64,000 bases of DNA from Pseudonocardia kunmingensis (lineage in GTDB: Bacteria > Actinomycetota > Actinomycetes > Mycobacteriales > Pseudonocardiaceae): NCBI RefSeq assembly GCF_006716445.1, contig NZ_VFPA01000003.1, forward strand, positions 992,001 to 1,056,000, in the 5' to 3' direction. The position numbers were made by a program, and so were the translations under genes. The notes under the pieces were generated by a model. The model ran no database searches and had not been told where the DNA came from. It was given only the letters and a program-made list of their open reading frames with translations. Positions 24,210 through 33,135 of the stretch are shown here, piece after piece (the stretch's first letter is position 1; the number at the start of each line of letters is the position of its first letter).

Positions 24210-24905
24210 ATGTCCAGCCTGCTTGCTATCCTCGATGCCGCCGACGCACAGCCCGCCGCCGTCACGCTGCGTGCACGCTCCTACGAGTTGCTCGGCGACC
24301 TCACCGACCGGACCGTGGTCGATGCCGGCTGCGGCGGTGGTCGCGCGGCCGCTGAGTTGGCCGAGCGCGGTGCCCGCGCGGTCGGCGTCGACCGCGACGC
24401 CGAGATGATCGCCGTGGCCCGCGAGCGCTGGCCGGCAGGCGAGTTCCACGTCGGCGACGCCTACGAGCTGCCGCTGGAGACCGGGTCGGTTGCCGGCTAC
24501 CGCGCGGACAAGGTGCTGCACACGCTCGACGACCCGGTCCGAGCTGTGGCCGAGGCCCGCCGGGTGCTCGCGCCGGGTGGGCGGGCCGTGCTGCTCGGCC
24601 AGGACTGGGACACGCTCGCCATCGACTCGGACGAGCCGGAGACCACCCGTCGGCTGGTCCACGCGAAGGCGGACTCGCTCCCGTCGCCGCGCGTCGCCCG
24701 CAGGTACCGCAACCTGCTGCTGGACGCCGGATTCACCGACCCGGTCGTCGAGGTGCACACCATCGTGTTCACCGACGACACCGCGCTCGCCATGCTGCAG
24801 AGGATCACCGACGAGCAGAGCTGGCTCGCCGAGCAGGCCGAGCGCGCCCGCACGAACCGAATCTTCGTCGCGGTACCGATGTTCCTCGTCGCCGCGCAGG
24901 GATAG
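24210..24905 (+). CDS. Class I SAM-dependent methyltransferase
   Basis: 231 residues from ATG 24210 (MSSLLAILDAADAQ), chosen because the predicted transcript starts there; ATGs at 24180 and 24201 lie inside the promoter. SAM motif VVDAGCGGGRAAAELAERG, acidic end of strand 2 (VGVDRD), and motif IV region VLHTLDDPVRAVAEARRVL. The C-terminal region (AQLQ-type loop replaced by SLPSPRVARRYRNLL) fits small-molecule methylases of the UbiE/arsenite-like group, but no substrate residues are evident. Controlled by the divergent MerR protein. Confidence 0.8.
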   Translation: MSSLLAILDAADAQPAAVTLRARSYELLGDLTDRTVVDAGCGGGRAAAELAERGARAVGVDRDAEMIAVARERWPAGEFHVGDAYELPLETGSVAGYRADKVLHTLDDPVRAVAEARRVLAPGGRAVLLGQDWDTLAIDSDEPETTRRLVHAKADSLPSPRVARRYRNLLLDAGFTDPVVEVHTIVFTDDTALAMLQRITDEQSWLAEQAERARTNRIFVAVPMFLVAAQG

Positions 24906-25428
24906 CGCCAACCTCGGGGTCGAGGCGCGTTGTCGGGGGCAGTTTCCTTCCACGCCATGGAGATCGCCCCACGCTACCCCCGTCCTCTCCCGGGCTCGAG
25001 CTGTTGTTCTTCGGTCATGCGTCGCGCCCGCGAGGCGTCCTGGGTTCCGCTTGCTCCCGCCACCGATGGCGACGTCCCGGCAGGCGTCAGGACTGAACCC
25101 GCTGATCGCCCCCCTACGGCACCTGCGTGAAACCGGTGGCACCGGTAGCCCACCTTCTACGTCTCCGCCATCCAGAGCGGCGGCCTCTCACCAGTGTCTC
25201 CCCCGTGCAGGCAGACACCCGATCGAGTACATGACGTCCTCGGTCGGACACCTCGGTGTCACGCGAAGTTTGACACATACCCTACCCCCGCATAGGGTTC
25301 GTCTCACTGTTCGGGGGACGCTCCAGCCGATTCACACGCAGGGTCACCAGCAGTCAGCTCCGTCGGATCACGGCGACTGTGATCCATCGCAGCACCGGCA
25401 CCCGGGCGTGTGCGCCTGAGGAGGCGAC
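24906..25428. other. Long upstream region of the ABC-importer operon
   Basis: 523 bp without a gene. It holds the promoter/operator at 25270-25299 and, further upstream at about 24976, an isolated GCTACCCCCGTCC half-site. The leader from the predicted transcript start to the first codon is about 120 bp; I see no convincing riboswitch in it. Confidence 0.5.
25270..25299 (+). promoter_or_regulatory. Sigma-A promoter overlapped by a CsoR-like site
   Basis: -35 TTGACA (25270-25275), exact 17-bp spacer, -10 TAGGGT (25293-25298): the best promoter match in the window. The spacer carries a doubled TACCC (25278-25287) and the -10 lies in the right half GGGTT (25295-25299). The string ACCCTACCCCCG recurs before the serine hydrolase at 61929. 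A bound CsoR-type repressor would cover both promoter elements. Confidence 0.65.
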
Positions 25429-26286
25429 ATGGCCAAGTTCCAACGGTCCCGCTCGATCCGACGACTCCTACCCCTACTCTCTGGCCTCATCGCGCTGGTG
25501 GCTGGCACCACTGCCTGCTCCACCGGCGCACAGGGCTCCGGCGACCTGCTCGATCGGGTGCGGGAGTCGGGCACGCTCCGGGTGGCCAACACACAGGCCA
25601 ACCCGCCGTGGAACTTTCTCGACGAGGCCTCTCAACCTGTGGGTTACGACGTCGACGTCGCCAACGAGTTGGCGCGCCGGCTCGGCGTGGCCGAGGTGGA
25701 GTTCATCCCTTCGAACTTCCAGAGCTTCATCGAGGGCGTCCGCGCGGACCGCTTCGACATGGTCATCTCGGGCCAAACGATCACAGACGAACGCCGCGAG
25801 CAGGTCGACTTCTCGCGGCCGTACCAGGTGAACGGGGTCTCGATCTTCGTCCAGGCCGGCGAGAGCTCGATCGCCACACTGGCCGATCTCGCCGGACGGA
25901 GCGTAGGCGTCTCGGCCGGCACCACACAGGAGAAGATGGCTCGCGAGCAGATCGACGACGCCGACGTGCGGACCTACCAGAACGCCACCCTCGCACTGAC
26001 GGACCTGAGCCGGGGCGGCGTGGACGCCATGCTGGTGTCCCGCTTCCAGGGCACGTTCCTCGCCGAGCAGAACGATCTGCCCGTGGAGCCGGCGGGTGAA
26101 CTGCTGGAGCGCGAGGTCAACGCCATGACGTTCCAGAAGGACTCGCCACGGTTCAAGCAGGCCGTCGACGAAGCACTGGCGGCGATGATCGAGGACGGCA
26201 CGCTCACCAGGCTCTCGGAGCGCTGGCTCGGCGGCCTGGACATGGCGGCCGAGCTCGCGAAACTGCCGGCCGACCAGAACCGCTGA
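25429..26286 (+). CDS. Amino-acid ABC transporter substrate-binding lipoprotein
   Basis: 285 residues. Signal peptide with lipobox ending GTTACST; mature periplasmic-binding-protein family 3: ESGTLRVANTQANPPWNFL, GYDVDVANELARRLG, FDMVISGQTITDERR, GVSAGTTQEKMA. This family binds amino acids or small derivatives (cystine, Glu/Gln, His). Ligand specificity cannot be read from the sequence. First gene of the operon driven by the promoter at 25270. Confidence 0.9.
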   Translation: MAKFQRSRSIRRLLPLLSGLIALVAGTTACSTGAQGSGDLLDRVRESGTLRVANTQANPPWNFLDEASQPVGYDVDVANELARRLGVAEVEFIPSNFQSFIEGVRADRFDMVISGQTITDERREQVDFSRPYQVNGVSIFVQAGESSIATLADLAGRSVGVSAGTTQEKMAREQIDDADVRTYQNATLALTDLSRGGVDAMLVSRFQGTFLAEQNDLPVEPAGELLEREVNAMTFQKDSPRFKQAVDEALAAMIEDGTLTRLSERWLGGLDMAAELAKLPADQNR

Positions 26287-26312
26287 GCCGCAGAAGGCGA
26301 ACGGAGACCGTC

Positions 26313-26963
26313 GTGGACCTGCTCACCAACTCCTTCCCCCAACTACTGCAGGGGCTGGCCATCACCCTGTCCCTCGGCGTCGTGTCCTTCGTGCTCGGCT
26401 CCGCTCTCGGAGCACTGATCGCGCTTGCCCGGATATCCGACGTGCGGTTTCTCCGTGCACTGGCGATCAGCTATGTCTCGATCTTCCGTGGAACCCCGCT
26501 ACTGATCCAGATCCTCATCATCTACTTCGGCCTGCCGCAGATCGGCATCCAGCTCGAACCGATCCCCTCGGCCATCCTCGCACTCACGTTGTTCGCGGCG
26601 GCCTACCTCAGTGAGAATTTTCGCGGCGGGATCCTCGGCGTCGACATCGGGCAGTGGGAAGCGGCGAACTCGATGGGGATGCCCTACTGGCGAACGTTCC
26701 GCCGCATCGTGTTCCCGCAGGCGATCAGAGTGGCCACACCTGCCGTCGGGAGCCGCTTCATCGCATTGATGAAGGACACGTCGCTGGCGTCGGTCGTCAC
26801 CGTCGTCGAGCTGACCCGGGTCGCCGAGAGCATCGGGAGTTCGACCTTCCGCTACATGGAGGCGTTCTTCCTCGTCGGGGCCATCTACTGGCTGATCAAC
26901 ACTCTGCTCTCGATCGGACAGGGTGTGCTGGAACGCCGAATGGGAAGGGCGTACGCAACATGA
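26313..26963 (+). CDS. Amino-acid ABC transporter permease (HisM/GlnP type)
   Basis: 216 residues, GTG start with GGAGA ahead. Five helices and the inner-membrane permease signature: LSENFRGGILGVDIGQWEAANSMGM (EAA loop). FRGTPLLIQILIIYFGLP is typical of polar amino-acid permeases. It overlaps the ATPase gene (ATGA), so the importer is a homodimer of this subunit with its ATPase. Confidence 0.93.
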   Translation: MDLLTNSFPQLLQGLAITLSLGVVSFVLGSALGALIALARISDVRFLRALAISYVSIFRGTPLLIQILIIYFGLPQIGIQLEPIPSAILALTLFAAAYLSENFRGGILGVDIGQWEAANSMGMPYWRTFRRIVFPQAIRVATPAVGSRFIALMKDTSLASVVTVVELTRVAESIGSSTFRYMEAFFLVGAIYWLINTLLSIGQGVLERRMGRAYAT

Positions 26964-27778
26964 ACAGCACGCCGGTGCAGGTCGAGGGGATCCGCAAGAG
27001 GTTCGGTCGAACGGAGGTGCTGGCCGGCGTGGACCTGAGTGTCCAGCGCGGCGAGGTCGTCGTCATCATGGGCTCGTCCGGCTCGGGCAAGACGACCCTC
27101 CTGCGCTGCATGAACCTCCTCGAGGAACCCGACGAGGGCACGGTGAGCATCTGCGGCTGCGTGGTGCAGTGCGGCCGCCGCGTTCGCGGGCGCAAGCACC
27201 GCCAGCAGGTGCAGCTCGCGCGCCAGCGCACCGGGATGGTGTTCCAGCAGTTCAACTTGTTTCCACACCTGACCGCGCTCGACAACGTCATCGAGGGCGC
27301 CTGCCACGCGCGTGGCCTGCCCCGCGTCCAGGCCGTCCCGCTGGGGGAACGCCTGCTCGACCGCGTCGGGTTGGCCGCGAAGCGCGACGAGCACCCTGCC
27401 CGCCTGTCCGGCGGGCAGAAGCAGCGGGTCGCGATCGCACGCGCGCTCGCGATGGAACCAGAAGTCGTCCTGTTCGACGAGCCCACCTCAGCGCTCGACC
27501 CCGAGCTGCACGACGAGGTGCTCAGCGTGATTCGCGAGCTGGCCGCCGACGGCATGACGATGGTGATCGTGACCCACGAGACGCAGTTCGCCCGTGACGT
27601 GGCAGACCGCGTCGTCTTCATGGACGGTGGGGTCATCGTCGAGCAGTCCGCGCCCGAGGTCTTCTTCACCCGGCCCACGAATGTGCGCGCACGCTCGTTC
27701 CTCCGGCTCGTCGAACACCAGCCACCTCCACCAGCGGCGGTGCACACCGAGGTCGTCCACCACTCGGAGGGCGCATGA
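26960..27778 (+). CDS. Amino-acid ABC transporter ATP-binding protein
   Basis: 272 residues from ATG 26960. Walker A GSSGSGKTTLLRC, Q-loop FQQFNLFPHLT, signature LSGGQKQR, Walker B VVLFDEPTSALD, switch THETQ. Compared with GlnQ-like proteins there is an insert after the first sheet (GCVVQCGRRVRGRKHRQQ, two Cys) as seen in some cystine/polar amino-acid ATPases. The C-terminal tail is His/Pro rich (EHQPPPPAAVHTEVVHH). Coupled to the following class-V enzyme (ATGA). Confidence 0.92.
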   Translation: MNSTPVQVEGIRKRFGRTEVLAGVDLSVQRGEVVVIMGSSGSGKTTLLRCMNLLEEPDEGTVSICGCVVQCGRRVRGRKHRQQVQLARQRTGMVFQQFNLFPHLTALDNVIEGACHARGLPRVQAVPLGERLLDRVGLAAKRDEHPARLSGGQKQRVAIARALAMEPEVVLFDEPTSALDPELHDEVLSVIRELAADGMTMVIVTHETQFARDVADRVVFMDGGVIVEQSAPEVFFTRPTNVRARSFLRLVEHQPPPPAAVHTEVVHHSEGA

Positions 27779-28980
27779 GCACCAGTGCACCCGAGCGCAT
27801 CAGCGCCATCGACGCCGCACGCGCCCGGCGCGAGACCCCCGGCTGCGCCGAGGTCGTGCACCTCAACAACGCCGGTGCAGCGCTCATGCCGGCCCCCGTG
27901 CTCGACCGCGTCGTCTCCCATCTGCGCCTGGAGGCTCGGATCGGTGGCTACGAAGCAGCAGCCCGCGAAGCAGCCGCCATCGAAGCCGTGTACAGCTCCG
28001 CCGCCCGGATGCTCGGCTGCGACCCGGGCGAGATCGCTCTCGTCGACAGCGCGACGCGGGCATGGATGACGGCGTTCTACGCCATTCCTTTCCGACCCGG
28101 CGACCGGATCCTCACGAGCTCCGCCGAGTACGCCAGCAACTTCATCGCCTACCTGCAGTTGGCTCAGCGCTACGACCTGAGCGTCGAGGTCGTACCCAAT
28201 GACGAGTCGGGGCAGTTGTCCGTGCTCGCCCTGCGGGAGCTCATCGACGATCGGGTCCGGCTGATCTCCCTGACCCACATCCCGACCAACGGCGGTCTGG
28301 TCAACCCCGCCGCCGAGGTCGGCCAAGTGGCACGCGAAGCGGGGGTGCTGTACCTGCTCGATGCATGCCAGTCCGCCGGCCAGCTCCCACTGGACGTCGA
28401 GGCGATCGGCTGCGATCTGCTCTCCATCACCGGACGCAAGTACCTGCGGGGACCTCGGGGGACGGGACTGCTGTACGTGCGCCGCGAGGTCCTCGACGAC
28501 CTTTCACCGCCGATGCTGGACCTGCACTCGGCGACGTGGGTCGCCCGCGACCGCTACGAGGTGCGGCCGGACGCGCGCCGGTTCGAGACCTGGGAGAGCA
28601 ACATCGCCGCAGGACTCGGACTCGGCGCCGCGCTGGACTACGCCATGGGTTGGGGCCTGGCGGCGATCCGCGACCGCGTTTACCAGCTCGGCGAGGATCT
28701 GCGCGAGCGGCTGTCGGACCTGCCAGGGATTCGCGTCCACGATATCGGCCGGGAACGGTGCGGCATCGTCACCTTCACGGCCGCGGGCATGCCGCCGCTC
28801 CAGGTGAAGGAGCTGCTGGCCGGACACGGCGTCAACGTCAGCGTCACACGCACTCCCTCCACCCGTCTCGACATGGAGGCTCGGGGACTCGAGGAGCTGG
28901 TGAGGGCCTCGGTCCACTACTACAACGCCGACGCGGACCTGGACCTGCTGTGCCGGATCCTGCGCGACCGCAATCGATGA
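27775..28980 (+). CDS. Class-V aminotransferase fold PLP enzyme (desulfurase/lyase-like)
   Basis: 401 residues. NifS/CsdA-type fold: HLNNAGAALMPAPV at the start, LTHIPTNGGLVNP, LLDACQSAGQLPLD (cofactor Asp), and SITGRKYLRGPRGTG with the PLP lysine K222. It lacks an obvious mobile catalytic-cysteine loop of SufS-type desulfurases, so a C-S lyase of the EgtE or epimerase type is as likely. Translationally coupled to the importer, so the imported compound is probably its substrate, perhaps a sulfur amino acid. Under a CsoR-like operator. Confidence 0.83.
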   Translation: MSTSAPERISAIDAARARRETPGCAEVVHLNNAGAALMPAPVLDRVVSHLRLEARIGGYEAAAREAAAIEAVYSSAARMLGCDPGEIALVDSATRAWMTAFYAIPFRPGDRILTSSAEYASNFIAYLQLAQRYDLSVEVVPNDESGQLSVLALRELIDDRVRLISLTHIPTNGGLVNPAAEVGQVAREAGVLYLLDACQSAGQLPLDVEAIGCDLLSITGRKYLRGPRGTGLLYVRREVLDDLSPPMLDLHSATWVARDRYEVRPDARRFETWESNIAAGLGLGAALDYAMGWGLAAIRDRVYQLGEDLRERLSDLPGIRVHDIGRERCGIVTFTAAGMPPLQVKELLAGHGVNVSVTRTPSTRLDMEARGLEELVRASVHYYNADADLDLLCRILRDRNR

Positions 28981-29042
28981 TCGGGGCCTCGATTACTCCC
29001 GACGCCTGACGATCACCTCCAAGGTGACGGGCCACACCTCCC

Positions 29043-29071
29043 TACCCCCTCTAGGGTACCCCCCTATGGTA
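29043..29071 (+). promoter_or_regulatory. Double CsoR-type operator of the copper-export operon
   Basis: Two overlapping dyads: TACCC-N6-GGGTA (29043-29058) and TACCC-CCCTA-TGGTA (29057-29071), sharing the central TA. Possible -10 elements TAGGGT (29052) and TATGGT (29065) fall inside. The csoR2 start is 30 bp downstream. A textbook autoregulation layout. Confidence 0.75.
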
Positions 29072-29100
29072 TGTTGACCGAGTACGGAGGAGGAGGAGAG

Positions 29101-29382
29101 ATGAACGGCTACGCCCAGGACAAGGACGCCTACCTCAAGCGGATGCGCCGCATCGAGGGCCAGGTCCGCGGAATCGCCAAGATGATCGAGGACGACAAGT
29201 ACTGCATCGACGTGCTCACCCAGGTCTCCGCGGCCACCAAGGCCCTCGAGGCCGTCGCCCTGGGGCTGCTGGACGAGCACCTCAAGCACTGCGTCACCCA
29301 GGCTGCGGCCGAGGGCGGCACGTTGGCCGACGAGAAGGTCGCCGAGGCGAGCGCCGCGATCGCGCGGCTCGTCAAGAGCTGA
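29101..29382 (+). CDS. csoR: CsoR-family copper-sensing repressor (copy 2)
   Basis: 93 residues; ATG 29101 after GGAGGAGGAGAG (another in-frame start at 29071 falls in the operator). Cu(I) ligands C35, H60, C64 are conserved as in copy 1 (9870); 83 of 93 residues are identical. First gene of the operon with copZ2, the His-rich protein and copA, under the double operator. As both copies keep all ligands, they may mix into hybrid tetramers or divide the operators between them. Confidence 0.93.
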   Translation: MNGYAQDKDAYLKRMRRIEGQVRGIAKMIEDDKYCIDVLTQVSAATKALEAVALGLLDEHLKHCVTQAAAEGGTLADEKVAEASAAIARLVKS

Positions 29383-29408
29383 ACGCCCCGCCGAGAAGGA
29401 ATCGAGAG

Positions 29409-29615
29409 ATGAGCGAGAGCACCTACACCGTCACGGGCATGACCTGCGAGCACTGCGTCGCCTCGGTCACCGAGGAGATCAGCGAGATCGACGGCGTCAA
29501 CGACGTCGCGGTGGATCTGGCCGCCGGGGCCGTCCGCGTCACCAGCACCCGGCCCGTCGACGAGGCGCGCATCCGCGCGGCCGTCGAGGAAGCCGGCTAC
29601 CAGCTCGCCGGATGA
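29409..29615 (+). CDS. copZ: CopZ-like copper chaperone (copy 2)
   Basis: 68 residues, one HMA domain with GMTCEHC and VEEAGYQLAG. 26 bp after csoR2 and upstream of copA, the classic chaperone-pump pairing. Differs from copy 1 in the middle strand (VAVDLAAGAVRVTS). Confidence 0.93.
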   Translation: MSESTYTVTGMTCEHCVASVTEEISEIDGVNDVAVDLAAGAVRVTSTRPVDEARIRAAVEEAGYQLAG

Positions 29616-29674
29616 CGCCGGCCATCAGCCGCAGGGCTGTCACGTAGAGAGAACACACACAGAGAGAACGGGAC

Positions 29675-30646
29675 ATGAACACCGCAGCGAAGCTCTCCGC
29701 CTACGGTGCGGCGCTCGCCCTGGTAGTCACGGGTGCGTACGCCACCGGCACCGCTGTCGGTCCCCTCTACACCGCCACCGCCGATTCCGGCGCACACGGC
29801 GCTATGTCCGGCGCAGCACCCTCGGGTGATGGGGACGCCGGGCACGGGGACACCCACAGCGGCACCGTCGCGGAGGCCGCCGACCAGCCCGCCGGGCTGG
29901 CGTCGAGCAGGGGCGGCTACACCCTCACGCCCACCGACCCGACGCTGACCCCGGGAACCTCAGAGGACTTCACCTTCCGCATCATCGGACCGGACGGCGC
30001 ACCGGTCACGGCCTTCGACGTCGAGCACGACAAGCGGATGCACCTCATCGTCGTACGCCGCGACACCACCGGCTTCCAGCACGTCCACCCCGAGATGGCC
30101 GCCGACGGGACCTGGGCGGTCCCCCTCACCCTGCCCGCCGCGGGCTCCTACCGGGCGTTCGCCGACTTCACACCGACCGGTGGCGAGGGCACCACGCTCG
30201 GCGTCGACGTGGCTGCTCCGGGCGCGTTCGAGCCGGTCACCCACCAGCCCACCCGCACCGCGGTAGTGGACGGCTACGAGGTGCAGCTCAGCGGCGAACT
30301 GGTCGCCGGGCAGGCGTCCCCACTCACCCTGACCGTCCGCAAGGACGGGCAGCCGGTGACCGACCTGCAGCCCTACCTCGCCGCCTACGGACACCTCGTC
30401 GCGCTTCGTGAGGGCGACCTGGCTTACCTGCACGTGCACCCCGAGGGCACGCCGGGCGACGGCCGCACCCCGGCCGGACCGGAGATCCGGTTCATCGCCG
30501 AGGTGCCCAGCGCCGGCAGCTACAGGTTGTTCCTGGACTTCCAGCACAACGGCGTCGTCCGCACGGCGGAGTTCACCGACGCCGCGAGCGGGTCGACCCC
30601 TGCCGCGAATGCGGGCGCCTCCGGTGAACACGGCGATGGCCACTGA
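29675..30646 (+). CDS. Secreted His-rich copper-operon protein with two similar domains
   Basis: 323 residues. Signal or anchor helix (about 8-30), a His/Gly/Asp stretch (GDGDAGHGDTHSG), then two beta-rich repeats of a common pattern: HLIVVRR...FQHVHPEM...AGSYRAFADF and HLVALRE...LHVHPEG...AGSYRLFLDF. Ends in GEHGDGH. The paired HVHPE motifs and His tail suggest extracytoplasmic copper binding. Lies between copZ and copA. I do not know a named family for it beyond conserved actinobacterial copper-locus proteins. Confidence 0.8.
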   Translation: MNTAAKLSAYGAALALVVTGAYATGTAVGPLYTATADSGAHGAMSGAAPSGDGDAGHGDTHSGTVAEAADQPAGLASSRGGYTLTPTDPTLTPGTSEDFTFRIIGPDGAPVTAFDVEHDKRMHLIVVRRDTTGFQHVHPEMAADGTWAVPLTLPAAGSYRAFADFTPTGGEGTTLGVDVAAPGAFEPVTHQPTRTAVVDGYEVQLSGELVAGQASPLTLTVRKDGQPVTDLQPYLAAYGHLVALREGDLAYLHVHPEGTPGDGRTPAGPEIRFIAEVPSAGSYRLFLDFQHNGVVRTAEFTDAASGSTPAANAGASGEHGDGH

Positions 30647-30665
30647 GCGGGAAAGGACTCGGATC

Positions 30666-33014
30666 ATGAGCACCACCACGACGGCACCCTCGGGTGCCGC
30701 TGTCACCGACATCGAACTGGCCATCGGCGGCATGACGTGCGCGTCCTGCGCCAACCGGATCGAGCGCAAGCTCAACAAGCTCGACGGCGTCACCGCCACC
30801 GTCAACTACGCCACCGAGAAGGCGCGCGTCAGCGCACCGGAGGGGGTGGACCCCGCCACTCTCGTGGCGCAGGTCGAGGCGGCCGGCTACACGGCCACGC
30901 TGCCGCGGCCCCCGGCCTCGCACGACGGCGAAGAGCAGGCTGAGGATTCTGACCCGACGATCGCGCTGCGCAACCGCCTGGTCACGAGCATCGTCCTGTC
31001 GGTCCCTGTGATCGCGGTGGCAATGGTCCCTGCGCTCCAGTTCACCTACTGGCAGTGGATCTCCCTTGCCCTCGCCGGGCCGGTCGTCGTCTGGGCGGCG
31101 TGGCCGTTCCACCGCGCAGCCTGGGCGAACCTGCGCCACGGCGCCGCGACCATGGACACGCTGATCTCGATGGGCGTGCTCGCGGCGTTCGCATGGTCGC
31201 TCTACGCCCTGCTGCTCGGGACCGCAGGCGTGCCGGGGATGACCCACCCGTTCGAGCTCACCATCGCACCGAGCGACGGCGCGGGGAACATTTACCTGGA
31301 GGTCGCGACCGCCGTCACGACGTTCATCCTGGCCGGGCGGTACTTCGAGGCCCGCTCCAAGCGGCGGGCAGGCGCAGCCCTCCGTGCGCTGCTCGAGCTC
31401 GGCGCGAAGGAGGTCGCCGTTCTGCGTGACGACCCAGCCGGAACGGCCAACGAGGTCCGGATCCCCATCGACCAGCTCGCGGTCGGAGACCGGTTCGTGG
31501 TCCGGCCGGGCGAGAAGATCGCCACCGACGGCGTGGTCGAGGACGGGTCCTCGGCAGTCGACGCCTCGATGCTCACCGGCGAATCCGTCCCCGTGGAGGT
31601 CGCACCCGGCGATTCCGTCGTCGGCGCGACGGTCAACGCGGGTGGCCGACTGGTCGTGCGCGCCACCCGCGTCGGTTCCGACACACAGCTCGCGCAGATG
31701 GCCAAGCTCGTCGAGGACGCCCAGAACGGCAAGGCCGCTGTGCAGCGGCTCGCCGACCGCATCTCCGGCGTGTTCGTGCCGATCGTCATCGCCCTGGCTG
31801 CCGGCACGCTCGGGTTCTGGCTCGGCACCGGCGCCGGTGCCGCGGCCGCCTTCACCGCCGCGGTGGCGGTGCTGATCATCGCCTGCCCCTGCGCATTGGG
31901 CCTGGCGACGCCCACCGCGCTGCTCGTCGGTACCGGGCGCGGCGCGCAGCTGGGGATCCTGATCAAGGGGCCGGAGGTGCTCGAGTCCACCCGCCGCGTC
32001 GACACCGTGGTCCTCGACAAGACCGGAACCGTCACCACCGGTCAGATGAGCCTGGTGGGCGTGCACGTCGACACCACAGACGGCGCCGACGAGTCCGAGG
32101 TGCTGCGGCTGGCCGGGGCACTGGAGAACGCCTCTGAGCACCCCATCGCGGCCGCGGTCGCGCGTGGAGCGCAGGACCGGCTCGGCGCCCTCCCCGAGGT
32201 CGAGGAGTTCACCAACGTCGAGGGGCTCGGGGTGCAGGGCGTGGTCGACGGACACGCGGTGCTCGTCGGGCGGACGGCGCTGCTGGAGCAGTGGAGCCAG
32301 CCGCTGACGCCCGCTCTCGCCGCTGCGAAGGCAGCGGCCGAGGCCGAGGGCCGCACGGCGATCGCCGTCGCCTGGGACGGCGCTGCCCGCGCGGTGCTGG
32401 TCGTGTCGGACACCATCAAGCAGACGTCGGCGCAGGCCATCGCCCAGCTCCGCGATCTCGGCCTCACCCCGGTGTTGCTCACCGGGGACAACACCGCCGT
32501 TGCGCACGCGGTCGCCGCCGAGGTGGGGATCGACGAGGTCGTCGCCGAGGTGCTTCCGGCCGACAAGGTCGATGTCGTCAAGCGTCTCCAGGCCGATGGG
32601 AAGGTCGTCGCGATGGTCGGCGACGGGGTGAACGACGCCGCCGCCCTCGCTCAGGCCGACCTGGGCCTGGCCATGGGCACCGGCACCGACGTCGCCATCG
32701 AGGCCAGCGACATCACCCTCGTCCGCGGCGACCTGCGAGCCGCCGGCGACGCGATCCGGCTCTCCCGCCGCACGCTCGCCACGATCAAGGGCAACCTGTT
32801 CTGGGCGTTCGCCTACAACGTCGCCGCCCTGCCGTTGGCCGCTTCCGGCCTGCTGAACCCGATGATCGCCGGTGCGGCGATGGCGTTCAGCTCGGCGTTC
32901 GTGGTGGCCAACAGCCTGCGGCTACGCCGGTTCGCCTCGCGGGCCGACGAGCAGCCCAGCGCACTCACCGCCGAGGACCACCGCCGGCCTGAGGTCGCGG
33001 CGATCGCGAGTTGA
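30666..33014 (+). CDS. copA: Cu(I)-exporting P1B-type ATPase
   Basis: 782 residues; ATG 30666 after AAAGGAC. One N-terminal HMA domain with GMTCASC (C25, C28), membrane helices, actuator SMLTGESVPVE, the P1B-1 motif CPC (C407-P-C409) in IACPCALGLATP, phosphorylated D451 in DKTGTVTTG, SEHPIAAAV (HP motif) and GDGVNDAAAL. The last helices carry the N...Y-N and M..S signature expected for Cu(I) (FAYNVAALPLA; MAFSSAFVVANSLRLRR). Exports cytoplasmic Cu(I). Followed by a hairpin. Confidence 0.96.
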   Translation: MSTTTTAPSGAAVTDIELAIGGMTCASCANRIERKLNKLDGVTATVNYATEKARVSAPEGVDPATLVAQVEAAGYTATLPRPPASHDGEEQAEDSDPTIALRNRLVTSIVLSVPVIAVAMVPALQFTYWQWISLALAGPVVVWAAWPFHRAAWANLRHGAATMDTLISMGVLAAFAWSLYALLLGTAGVPGMTHPFELTIAPSDGAGNIYLEVATAVTTFILAGRYFEARSKRRAGAALRALLELGAKEVAVLRDDPAGTANEVRIPIDQLAVGDRFVVRPGEKIATDGVVEDGSSAVDASMLTGESVPVEVAPGDSVVGATVNAGGRLVVRATRVGSDTQLAQMAKLVEDAQNGKAAVQRLADRISGVFVPIVIALAAGTLGFWLGTGAGAAAAFTAAVAVLIIACPCALGLATPTALLVGTGRGAQLGILIKGPEVLESTRRVDTVVLDKTGTVTTGQMSLVGVHVDTTDGADESEVLRLAGALENASEHPIAAAVARGAQDRLGALPEVEEFTNVEGLGVQGVVDGHAVLVGRTALLEQWSQPLTPALAAAKAAAEAEGRTAIAVAWDGAARAVLVVSDTIKQTSAQAIAQLRDLGLTPVLLTGDNTAVAHAVAAEVGIDEVVAEVLPADKVDVVKRLQADGKVVAMVGDGVNDAAALAQADLGLAMGTGTDVAIEASDITLVRGDLRAAGDAIRLSRRTLATIKGNLFWAFAYNVAALPLAASGLLNPMIAGAAMAFSSAFVVANSLRLRRFASRADEQPSALTAEDHRRPEVAAIAS

Positions 33015-33029
33015 TCCTTGTGCGAAGGC

Positions 33030-33057
33030 GTCGCCGGCCCGGCACCGGGTCGGCGAC
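33030..33057 (+). terminator. Hairpin after copA
   Basis: 13-bp stem GTCGCCGGCCCGG with CCGGGTCGGCGAC (one G-T pair) and a 2-nt loop, 16 bp after the stop. May end or attenuate transcription before the accessory copper genes. Confidence 0.65.
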
Positions 33058-33135
33058 GTCCCGTGTGTCCCGGCTACTGCGCTGCTCTTCCCCCAAGAGC
33101 CGTGCACGTCCGCGTCTCCGGCATGATGGGAGCCA

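Noticed and set aside
30573..32507. A 644-residue open frame opposite copA
   Set aside because: Antisense to a textbook Cu-ATPase, low-complexity and without motifs.
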